Source: a virus
Virus record (IMG/VR): IMGVR_UViG_3300025099_000001
Location: 1 to 64,000 of that record
Direction: 5' to 3' (one strand)
DNA length: 64,000 nucleotides
Shown: piece after piece, positions 56,701-64,000 of the stretch
How the letters are laid out: each line of letters begins with the position of its first letter
Position numbering within the stretch: the first letter of the stretch is position 1
The notes under the pieces: generated by a model
What the model saw: the letters and a program-made list of their open reading frames with translations, nothing else
Told to the model about the DNA's origin: nothing
Databases searched by the model: none
Made by a program: the position numbers and the translations under genes

Positions 56701-59700
56701 GCACGTACTTTCTAATTAATTGCTTTAACTGAAGTTGTATTTTTCTTAAATCTCTTTGTCCTTGTTTTTTTATAAACAAGTCTCTTTTCAAACGGCTAAT
56801 ACGTTTACTTATCTCTACACTTTGTACTTTACCTAACACACCTTTATAAGATATTTCTATGTTGTTTTGTATGTTTTTATCTTGTGCTTTAAATATGTCA
56901 TTGTTTCTTAATATTTCAAAAGCTTTCTTTTCAGTTTGTATACGAGTAGCATCAGGCTTTTCTACTAAAAATTTATTTAACTCATATGATATTTGATTAA
57001 ATAAAGTTTGACCTTCACTTATACCACCGTTTACTAATTGAAACTCCATTGGTATATCAGTAAAAGCTCCTTCTTTTTGTTCTAATGCAGCACGAGCTTC
57101 GTCTGTAGATAGTTTTCTGTTGTTGCGTAAATATTCAAATATAGCTGCCTCACTATAGTCTAATCCTCTTGCTTTAGCAACCACATCATTTATAGTATCT
57201 TGTTTGTTAAATATTCTTTTCTCTTGTGTTTCTCCTGTATACACTGATGTCTTGTCTGGTGCTTTATAACTACCCTCTACAACAGACACATTACGAACTG
57301 CGTAATCTTTTCCTGATTTTTGCACAAGAACTTTACTTCCCGACTCTCTGTTTTGTGGTAAATGTAGTATTGGTTTACTACCGTCCTTTAATGATATATG
57401 AAATGGATAGCTTGGGTGTGTATCTTTCTTGACTTCTACAGGACCATTAATTTCAACTATAGCATATATATCTCCCGTATTTAATCCTTTAGTTAATTTT
57501 TCAGCTGCCACTTGAGCAAGTAAGTCAACTAATGCTTGAGAACCAGGTTTTCCTGAAACTAATTTAGTTGTACCTTTACCAACTGATCTTGATTTGTCAC
57601 CTCCTAAAAACTCAGCTATAGCAGCTTGGTCTTCTTTAGGTAGGTTTTTAGCTATTTCACCTACAATATCTTTAACCACAAATCCTCTTTTTTCAAACGT
57701 AGTAGTGTTTGGATTAGTAAAATATTTTTGTATATCAGTTTTTAAATCTCTGGCACTTTGTCTTAAATTTATAGTACCACCTGCTTTTTTTACAGCTGAA
57801 GAAACTGCAGTTCTAAAATTAGATGCAGATATTAATTTTTTATCTAACATAGTATTTAGAATAGCTAAAGTAGAGTTAACACCTGAAGCACTACTGACTA
57901 ATTTTGAGTCTGTTCCTTTTGTTAAAGTTAAAAAAGCCCTACCTCCATTTGCTTTTAATTGTTCATTTAATCCTCTCGCTATAGAGTTTGCTGTTCCTTT
58001 TTTTCCCGATGCCCAAACATCGCCAAATTTAGTTACAAAAAACACACCACCTTCTCCTTCAAAAATAACCTTACCATTAAACTTTATTTCACCTGCAAGC
58101 ATATCATCAGGAGATGTAATTACCGTTTCAAAACCTTCTAAGAAATTTACATTTTTAGGTTGAGTAACTAAACCTTTTTTAATCATTTCTGCAATACTAT
58201 CTTGCTGGGTGTAGCTTACTTCAAACCCACCTACAACCATTGTTTTTAAAGCAGTTGATGGATTTTTTACTTCTTTACCACCTGCAAATAAATCAAGTTG
58301 TTTTACATCTGACTTAGTAATTGTTTCTCCTGTTTGTACTTTACCTGCTACTACGTTTAATAAATCAATCAAAGCCTTATCAGTTCCAATAACATCTTCT
58401 GCTGTAAGCCCTAATAAATTACTTAGTTTGCTTATAAACCTTTTTATAATAGATTTTTGAGGTGCTTTTAAAGATGTATAGTTATTTGACAAATAACTAA
58501 AGATTTCAGCCATATATTCTTCATTTGCATATGCTAATCTTGACGCATCATCTTTATTTCTTTCTTTATATAACGCAATATATTCGTCAATTTTCTTTTT
58601 TATTTCAGGGTCTAAATCAGCCTTTGCAAGAGCCTTCATCATTCTGTCTGTTAAAACTGCTATTTTACTTTCTGACCCTAATTTGTTTCTAAGTATAGCA
58701 TGAAATATTTCATGACTTAATACACGATCATTTGCAAGTTCAGCATTAATATGAATTACATTATCACCTCTAAAAACACCAGCAGACCTACCTTTTGGAT
58801 TCCCAATAGCATTCATATAGTCTACCTCATTCTCATGTATTACTACCATCACATCAGGAAGTAATTTTTTTAATGCAGCTAAAGCTCTTTTAGCAGGTTT
58901 TATAAATTTTTCTGAGTTTATTCTTTTTGATTTGTCTGACTCGTTTACATAAGCGTTAGGTGCTATAGCTTTAAGTTCTTTTATTTTCGTTTTCTTTTGC
59001 GTGTCTTTTTTCTGTTGCTCAACTTTGTCTTTGACTTTCTTTCTGGTAGGCTTTTTACGTCCAGTGTTTCGTTTAGAAACTTTTGAAATAGGCTTGGCTT
59101 GTTTTTTGCCATCCACCTTAGTTGTGCTTTGCTTTGTAGTGGCATCGGGTTTAGTTTTTAATTCAGTTGGTGCTGTTAATTTAATAATACTTTTATCTAA
59201 TACAATAGTTTCAGGTGCTATAGGATTTGTAACCACAATAGCATCGTGGCCTGCTTCTATAATAGGTTTTAGTTTTTCTACTGTCCATACATCAGATTTT
59301 TCTACTTTATACGGATTCTTTGGTGTAATTGTTGCTGTAAATTTATTACGAGTACCATCCGCTTTATACGTTCCTGCTCTATTAGCAGGACCAAAAAAGG
59401 CTAAGTTTGCAGGTGCAGGACCAAAAGTGGTATTGTTAGTGTTTTCAAAATCTAATGGTGCAAACAAATCTTGCTCAGACTCTTCACCGTATCTAATCAT
59501 TGCCTCACCTTCATCTACTTTTTCTCCTACTACTTCTCCTTGTTCATTTGTAACTGTCTCTTCTGTATCTAATGCTACAGCTTCGGCTAAGTCTTGTGCT
59601 TCTTCTTTAGTTTCAGGAGTAGCTGTAATTTCTGTTTCTGTTTCTGTTTCTGTTTCAGCTACTTTTGCGGCAGCATCTCTTTTATCTTTTGCTACTAAAT

Positions 59701-61441
59701 TTCTTGCATAAGCTCTTTCTTCTGAAGTAGCTGTATCAGTATTGGGTTTTAATTCTTTTAACTTTTTATCTATTTCTTCTTCAGTTATTTCTGTTTCTTC
59801 AACTTTAGTTTCTTTTGCTTCTTCAACCGCATTCATTTCCTCTATAATCTCAGCCCTTCTTTTCTTTGCAGGTTGTGATTTATTCCCTTCTAAACTATTT
59901 AATTCTTCTTGTAACGGAACTAATTTATCTAATTTTTCTTGACTTAACTTTGGGTTTGCATCTAAAATTTCTTTTTGTGCTGTTGATTTGCTATGAATTT
60001 TTTTCTTTCTATCAGCCGCTACTTTTTCTAACTCTGGATTGTTTTTAATAGTTATTTCAGCTGCGGCAAATTCTTCGTCTGTAGAATTATACACTAAATC
60101 TTCCATTATTTCAGGATCAACACGTGTTAAATCTTTTTGACTCTCATCAAAATTTCCTTTATTTATATAGTATTTAGGTGATTTATATGCTGCTATTCCA
60201 AGTGTAGCAGGTAAAGTTGCTGTTCCCGCAAACCCTTCAAATAAAACTTCAGCTGCGTCCATTTCTTGATCAGCTGCTAATCGCCCTCCTACTTCACCAA
60301 GAGAACCTCCCGCTGCCTCTATTGCTGCAACTTGCCCTGTCGCTTTAACTTTCTTACCTAAACCGTATGCTTTTCCACCTAATGTTCTTGCTCCTACTTT
60401 TATACCTATCTTAGAAGCCATACCGTCAATAGCACCAATAACAAGTCCTCTTCCTGCTGATTTGTTTCTTATACTACTCATTGCTTCTTTATCTTCTAAG
60501 ACTTTTCGTACCCCTGCTTCATCTAACTTTAAACCTCTGTCAACAACTTCTTTTTGTAATAATTCAGCAAAAGTTAATCCTGTTTCTAATGTTATTCCTG
60601 CACCCATAAAAAAACCTGCAGCACTTCCTATAGGTGAAGCAACAGAACCTGCAGCAGCACCTGCAGCAGCACCTGCTAATACAGTGGGGTTTACCATAGC
60701 ACTCATGGAAGAAACAAATAATTGAGGAATAGTGGATGGGTTATTCCAAACTCCCTTAACCCAACCCCAAGCACCACCACCGTTAGCTTGGTATATACGA
60801 TTAAAGTCTTTCATCTCATCTGAAACACCTGCACTTTGTAATTGTCTTTGTGCTACTAAAAAGTCTTGTATGTCTTCTGAGGTTACTTCAGCTCCAATAC
60901 GGGATTTACCTAATATTTCTAATGACTCATCAATAGTGCCTCCCTGCACTTGTCCTTGAACACCTGCACGCCACATATCGCCAAAAAAATCTGTAAATTC
61001 ATTTTTACCAAATACTCTTTCAATTGCAGTATCCTTCTCACCAACTGATAAGTCTTGCATTTGAGCATCGGCATAAACAGGGCTGTAGGGTTTAACCTCA
61101 GCCATTTCAAAATCAAGGTTTTGACTTTGTAAATAATCCGAAGTACCAACTCCTTCTTGTTCCGTGATAACTTCCTCCGTAATTTCCGTGTCCCCAGAAC
61201 CATCTGAAACCACTTCTGGACTTTCTTGAGTCGGTTCTTTTTTTTTTACAGGTTGCTGAAATCCAACTAATATATTAAAATCGTCTTCAGACTTTTGATA
61301 TCCATTTTTTCTTGCAAGTCCATACATCTGATTTACTGCTTCAGGATTTTGTTGCATTAAAATAGTAAACTCTTCTAAAGATTTTTTATAACCATCTTGT
61401 TGAGCTAACCCATATAAAGTTTCTAAAGCTTCTTTATTCAT
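53780..61441 (-). CDS. Giant injected-type virion protein with HExxH peptidase and LPD38 (2553 aa)
   Basis: A 2553-aa protein with a mosaic layout. Residues 1-70 hold two repeats of the unit (L)YGLA(Q/R)(Q/K)(D/N)GY(K/Q)KS. A glycine-zipper hydrophobic stretch (VLAGAAAGAAAGSVASPIGS, about residues 255-300) could insert in a membrane. Residues about 870-970 carry an HExxH zincin motif (LSHEIFHAIL, His910-Glu911-His914) with a downstream NEEYMAEIFSYL as possible third ligand. The C-terminal part (about 2150-2400) matches the large polyvalent protein LPD38 domain in my memory. This is the mosaic of phage ejection proteins. No RNA polymerase motif is visible. Confidence 0.75.
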   Translation of the reverse strand: MNKEALETLYGLAQQDGYKKSLEEFTILMQQNPEAVNQMYGLARKNGYQKSEDDFNILVGFQQPVKKKEPTQESPEVVSDGSGDTEITEEVITEQEGVGTSDYLQSQNLDFEMAEVKPYSPVYADAQMQDLSVGEKDTAIERVFGKNEFTDFFGDMWRAGVQGQVQGGTIDESLEILGKSRIGAEVTSEDIQDFLVAQRQLQSAGVSDEMKDFNRIYQANGGGAWGWVKGVWNNPSTIPQLFVSSMSAMVNPTVLAGAAAGAAAGSVASPIGSAAGFFMGAGITLETGLTFAELLQKEVVDRGLKLDEAGVRKVLEDKEAMSSIRNKSAGRGLVIGAIDGMASKIGIKVGARTLGGKAYGLGKKVKATGQVAAIEAAGGSLGEVGGRLAADQEMDAAEVLFEGFAGTATLPATLGIAAYKSPKYYINKGNFDESQKDLTRVDPEIMEDLVYNSTDEEFAAAEITIKNNPELEKVAADRKKKIHSKSTAQKEILDANPKLSQEKLDKLVPLQEELNSLEGNKSQPAKKRRAEIIEEMNAVEEAKETKVEETEITEEEIDKKLKELKPNTDTATSEERAYARNLVAKDKRDAAAKVAETETETETEITATPETKEEAQDLAEAVALDTEETVTNEQGEVVGEKVDEGEAMIRYGEESEQDLFAPLDFENTNNTTFGPAPANLAFFGPANRAGTYKADGTRNKFTATITPKNPYKVEKSDVWTVEKLKPIIEAGHDAIVVTNPIAPETIVLDKSIIKLTAPTELKTKPDATTKQSTTKVDGKKQAKPISKVSKRNTGRKKPTRKKVKDKVEQQKKDTQKKTKIKELKAIAPNAYVNESDKSKRINSEKFIKPAKRALAALKKLLPDVMVVIHENEVDYMNAIGNPKGRSAGVFRGDNVIHINAELANDRVLSHEIFHAILRNKLGSESKIAVLTDRMMKALAKADLDPEIKKKIDEYIALYKERNKDDASRLAYANEEYMAEIFSYLSNNYTSLKAPQKSIIKRFISKLSNLLGLTAEDVIGTDKALIDLLNVVAGKVQTGETITKSDVKQLDLFAGGKEVKNPSTALKTMVVGGFEVSYTQQDSIAEMIKKGLVTQPKNVNFLEGFETVITSPDDMLAGEIKFNGKVIFEGEGGVFFVTKFGDVWASGKKGTANSIARGLNEQLKANGGRAFLTLTKGTDSKLVSSASGVNSTLAILNTMLDKKLISASNFRTAVSSAVKKAGGTINLRQSARDLKTDIQKYFTNPNTTTFEKRGFVVKDIVGEIAKNLPKEDQAAIAEFLGGDKSRSVGKGTTKLVSGKPGSQALVDLLAQVAAEKLTKGLNTGDIYAIVEINGPVEVKKDTHPSYPFHISLKDGSKPILHLPQNRESGSKVLVQKSGKDYAVRNVSVVEGSYKAPDKTSVYTGETQEKRIFNKQDTINDVVAKARGLDYSEAAIFEYLRNNRKLSTDEARAALEQKEGAFTDIPMEFQLVNGGISEGQTLFNQISYELNKFLVEKPDATRIQTEKKAFEILRNNDIFKAQDKNIQNNIEISYKGVLGKVQSVEISKRISRLKRDLFIKKQGQRDLRKIQLQLKQLIRKYVPKEATFTKAELDRMLNKIITAGPDSILSVGEKIFNAVERKRKQVKIKKIKEIKAMVSKLAKSASTKSSRPIASNIEGGGVAFFKEVRSVLQAALTPDNVSRGEKLLSISALIDSNQQETQITLEKQKRGEPLTLREQTLLARVLAFDTFNNIYNLDLEAVTDILEKMKDAKKESIAMLNMARLERAEVNNEIFESATNQIRQNYPEMFNDDGKGELKNKRDFDALDKEGFLGDTRSKINNFFNQFKFTSTVGIRAYLRNRLSHLGTLMNILDNVNLKNTFFYDTVYQGLNRMHTKALRGYYNAQTMINSIAASIEGIESYQDLKQKLPFEPVKIDFGDTKYINKATGKAQEVFSVTQLMRIYALSKNETQRIKLENSGFGQYQISQIEGAIGTDAVEFVDKIVNWLSTDYFNSINNIYKQANYTDLGFVENYFPTKSISASNVTQDLIKGGNFSKVFSAETAPSLKERTDEFGEIDPGPDFVETLENHVAQMERYKAYALGVKNLQAVFNVPAVNTLLTRLGIADRVNESVNLAINPSMGVKDQGVLAKLQRKFTGFALSFKAIQLLKQSTSFVNAFEEYKGKGGAGGFMIGMAKVVARLPYYMKLAQEISPDFRDRLRKGLEGDLYRLETGSRTTAPIERRIKDLRQALNEKDYKAFKNKIITLFQKGAAMPTVMGDIMGVMGYMVNYEANIANGMSKAKAAEAFNNYNATQQSRRETDKIPLQQSQNEMTRAFTMFGSTLFLQINKVMSSTSNIMGAIFRKKAPRRQDIRAFVLNFAGANVMFALAANMFKFMGNDKDEEEAMDRLKEAMYGLNLLYQIPFFGAAVQETRNRALGKSSGYADDVVNPIKSVMRKVNKGLKDGRVDKSLRPLVEILLGAQVDPFVGMYNYFAGQGKDKNEAFYDIFGISPSYRPGTGTAYSSEDMKYIKQTNPDLYRQIQENKKLKNSSKKMSKSEMKRTNPEMYEQIYGEE

Positions 61442-61444
61442 ATG

Positions 61445-63187
61445 TTAAAAATTACCCATTGAGTTGTCACTATAAATTCTTGAATACTCCGCATCATTAT
61501 ATGGCTGTATAGCAGGATTAATTATTTCTTCTTGTATTTGTTTCCAAACAGGTTGACTTCGTTTAGTTCTTATCTTGTCTATTTTTAAATTTCTTCCCGC
61601 AAAATCAACAAGCATATATTCAGCATCTCTACCTTCTAAAGTTGTATTATCTATTATATACTCACTATTTTGTGTAGCTGATCTCTCGTTGTAAAACACT
61701 TCAGTTTCTAAAAGCGTTCCATGAGGATTTACAAGCTCTTCCATTGATGGGGAAGAACCAGCACTTACTGTAGTTGGCTGGTGCATTACTACATATATTT
61801 TTTTGTCAGGCTGATCAGCAAAACGTACCCTATCAGGGTGTTCTTCAGGTAAATCACCAATCGTGAGTGGCATAATTATTGAATCATCTACATAAGTAGT
61901 TTTTAAACCTTGACCTTTATTATTATAAAACCTCTTTACTTTTGGCGGAAGGTAAGCGTCTGTAACTGAAGTATAAGTTTCTAATATCTGTTCATCAGAA
62001 TCATTAATACCTATTTCTTCATTTAATGCTTCTGTTACATATTCTGTCCCTGTAGTTGTAGAATTGTTAGGACCAATTTGTCTATCAGTAGTATAATCAG
62101 GCATATCTACTTTTACCTCTTGATATTTCTGATCATTAAGTTGATTTTTTCGTTCGTTAAGTGCATTGTTATTTGTCTCAAACTTAGTTCTAATAGCTTT
62201 TTGTTTGTTATCTATTTGATCATCAAAAACTTGACCCATATATTCTTTAGCTTTTTCTTTTTGGTTTGCCCAGTTTGGAGCGTCATCAATTATGGTAGGT
62301 TGATTGTTATCAGAATAGTTAATATGAATTGCATTTGGGTTAGTATCATTAGTATCTGTAGTAGTGTAAAAATCACCCATTGAATCAGTTAATACACTGG
62401 CAACATCCAAATCTTTTGCCATAAACCCACTTATATATTTGTCTTTATTTGCAGTTGCTGTTTCAGTAAATATAGTTGCATCATCTAAAGTTCCTGTGTT
62501 GCTTATTGTTGTCCCTAAAGAATCAACAATAGTTTTTGTTTTTCCTAAAACATCAAACTTGTCTAACCTAAAATTCATTCTATTATTCATACCAGAGAAA
62601 GGCATATGCTTAGAAGGGTCTTTAGGTATTGAGCCATCGTCATTTGGTCTTACTAAAGATATCTCTCCAGTAGTAGGGTTTACATATTCTACTAACCCTT
62701 TTAAATTACCAAAAGCTAAAGCTCCTTCAGCAAAATCTTGTTCTATAGATGATGAGCCTAAAAATCCTTTTGAAGGATCAGCAGCTATTCTATCTTGATA
62801 AGCCTTATAAGATGCGTCATAATTTTTTGCAGCCTTAGAAAAATCAGTAAAGTTTCCCGATATCCTATCCATTGCTTTTGTGTAATCTGTTTCACTAATC
62901 AATCCTCTTTTAAATAAATCGTTTTGTGTTTTTAAAAAGTTTTGTGCAGAACCTGAAGCACTAATAACTAATTGATTTAAAGAAGGACTATCGTATTGTT
63001 CTAAATCTCTAAGCTCTCTATTTTTTTTATATGTGTCGTCTTCTATTTTATCTCTACGAGCTTCTTTATCTTTTTTTATAGCCGTCAATTGAGTTGTTAA
63101 TCCTGTAGCTACCGCACCCCAATCAATAGTAGATTTAGTTAAATCTTCAGGTACAAAAGTGTTAAAATTTATATTTTGTTTAGCCAT
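61445..63187 (-). CDS. Internal virion protein (580 aa)
   Basis: A 580-aa charged protein (MAKQNINFNTFVPEDLTKST) with helical N-terminal half and a beta/acidic C-terminal half (EEIGINDSDEQILETYTSV). No catalytic motif. It lies 3 nt upstream of the giant protein and 3 nt downstream of the Ala/Gln-rich protein, the usual place of internal or ejection proteins. Function inferred from context. Confidence 0.5.
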   Translation of the reverse strand: MAKQNINFNTFVPEDLTKSTIDWGAVATGLTTQLTAIKKDKEARRDKIEDDTYKKNRELRDLEQYDSPSLNQLVISASGSAQNFLKTQNDLFKRGLISETDYTKAMDRISGNFTDFSKAAKNYDASYKAYQDRIAADPSKGFLGSSSIEQDFAEGALAFGNLKGLVEYVNPTTGEISLVRPNDDGSIPKDPSKHMPFSGMNNRMNFRLDKFDVLGKTKTIVDSLGTTISNTGTLDDATIFTETATANKDKYISGFMAKDLDVASVLTDSMGDFYTTTDTNDTNPNAIHINYSDNNQPTIIDDAPNWANQKEKAKEYMGQVFDDQIDNKQKAIRTKFETNNNALNERKNQLNDQKYQEVKVDMPDYTTDRQIGPNNSTTTGTEYVTEALNEEIGINDSDEQILETYTSVTDAYLPPKVKRFYNNKGQGLKTTYVDDSIIMPLTIGDLPEEHPDRVRFADQPDKKIYVVMHQPTTVSAGSSPSMEELVNPHGTLLETEVFYNERSATQNSEYIIDNTTLEGRDAEYMLVDFAGRNLKIDKIRTKRSQPVWKQIQEEIINPAIQPYNDAEYSRIYSDNSMGNF

Positions 63188-63190
63188 AGG

Positions 63191-64000
63191 TTAGCGATTT
63201 AGTGTAAGTCCATACTTTTCAAATATAGACTGTGGGTTTAAATTAAAGCCACTTCTGTTTGGTACATTTATTCTTGTATCATTTACAAAAGGTGGTGCAG
63301 CATCAAACAAACTATAATTTGGCTGAAACATACCAAGTTCATTTACGTTGCTTTGTGTAGTGGTATTATTTAAAACATTTTGTGTAAAAGCTTCAGGTGT
63401 GTCAGCAAAACTATCATATACTTTCTCAGACGTACCTACAATTGCATTCATAGAGTCAGCATTATTGTCTTGTGCCGCTGCAAAGGCTGATAAAGAACCA
63501 AACTTTTCAATTCCTGCAGCTTGAGCGTTTAAATTTTCTAATAGTTTTGGATTTTTATAAAAGTCTATTTCAGTTATACCTTGTGCGTCTAACGTTAATT
63601 TATTGTCTTTATATAATTTTTTTAAAGCTCTATCTTCCTTACTTAAACTGTTTAAATCAGAGTTTGCAGAAATAGAAGTTAAAGCACTACCCAAAGAAGA
63701 AATACCTGACTGTATTTGTTGTGCTTGTGCGGCTCTTGATTGAGCGTTTCTTGCTGCTTTGTCTTGTATTGCAGCTGTATCTATTGCTAATAATTGCTGA
63801 TTAATATCAGCTTGTTCTTGCGTTTGTATTGCCTCTAAAGCACTTAATTCTTGTTGCTGACTTAATCTTGCTTTTTCAGCTCGGTCAGTTTGCATAGCCC
63901 CTATTCTTCCTGCTGAAGCAGCTACTTCTCTTCCACCACCTTCTCTTGCAGCATTTATTAAATCTGCACTAACTTGTAAATTATTTTCTAATTCCTGCCT
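63191..64000 (-). CDS. Ala/Gln-rich internal virion protein, 5' end outside window
   Basis: The frame is open to the right edge, so the ATG at 63895 (MQTDRAEKARLSQQQ) is probably internal and the true start is outside. At least 269 residues are seen. The N-terminal part is Ala/Gln-rich helix (KAARNAQSRAAQAQQIQSGI, SSLGSALTSISA), typical of phage internal or cargo proteins such as T7 gp14-like ejection proteins. It starts the three-gene unit with the 580- and 2553-aa genes. Confidence 0.55.
   Translation of the reverse strand, partial: RQELENNLQVSADLINAAREGGGREVAASAGRIGAMQTDRAEKARLSQQQELSALEAIQTQEQADINQQLLAIDTAAIQDKAARNAQSRAAQAQQIQSGISSLGSALTSISANSDLNSLSKEDRALKKLYKDNKLTLDAQGITEIDFYKNPKLLENLNAQAAGIEKFGSLSAFAAAQDNNADSMNAIVGTSEKVYDSFADTPEAFTQNVLNNTTTQSNVNELGMFQPNYSLFDAAPPFVNDTRINVPNRSGFNLNPQSIFEKYGLTLNR

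Noticed and set aside
53780-63187. Giant phage RNA polymerase as in many crAss-like phages
   Set aside because: No DxDGD-type catalytic motif is visible in the 2553-aa or 580-aa proteins. The visible features are a peptidase motif and LPD38.
1-64000. tRNA genes, integrase, transposase
   Set aside because: No cloverleaf-like sequence with CCA-type end, no tyrosine or serine recombinase motif and no transposase were seen on reading both strands by eye.

Overview
The window is a large part of a tailed double-stranded DNA bacteriophage genome. It is AT-rich (about one third G+C by eye). The likely host is a Bacteroidetes bacterium, probably a marine flavobacterium. The reasons are TAnnTTTG promoter -7 elements, start codons preceded by A/T-rich (TTAAA)n leaders instead of Shine-Dalgarno sequences, and a virion gene set that looks like crAss-like and Cellulophaga-type podoviruses (recognised from memory, not searched). 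No integrase, tRNA, RNA polymerase or DNA polymerase gene is visible. 

Layout. (1) 1-36.3 kb, minus strand, late genes read leftward: a basic small-protein cluster, lysis genes, a large adhesin/tail-fibre block, then terminase large subunit, portal, scaffold-like protein, major capsid protein, head-completion and ring proteins, and a 1622-aa tail stabilisation (muzzle-like) protein. (2) 36.3-39.3 kb: a divergent promoter region, a winged-helix-like regulator on the plus strand, then a minus-strand operon encoding a full GroEL (529 aa), two small proteins and a GroES. (3) 39.36-39.90 kb: a non-coding region of unusual composition between divergent units, a candidate replication origin. (4) 39.9-53.5 kb, plus strand, early and replication genes: unknown early proteins separated by a three-copy structured RNA element, an orphan C5 cytosine methyltransferase, many small proteins, a DnaA-domain-IV-like protein, an Erf-type annealing protein with a RecE-like exonuclease, an SSB-like protein, a primase/SF3 helicase, an SF2 helicase and a VRR-NUC nuclease. 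(5) 53.5-64 kb, minus strand: three large virion proteins, including a 2553-aa injected-type protein with an HExxH metallopeptidase motif. 

Transcription at both window edges runs leftward. The genes at the right edge look like what normally follows the muzzle gene at the left edge, so the genome is probably circularly permuted and missing only a short piece. 

The most interesting observations are these: a nested hairpin element in three copies with compensatory base changes after three consecutive early genes; a 10-mer (GGACTTACGA) repeated only in the plus-strand early region and in different reading frames; a phage-encoded chaperonin system with a second GroES-like protein next to the terminase; two further structured leaders at 45.1 and 45.6 kb; a cluster of tiny Lys/Arg-rich proteins; and a secreted, outer-membrane-barrel-like protein inside the adhesin block.
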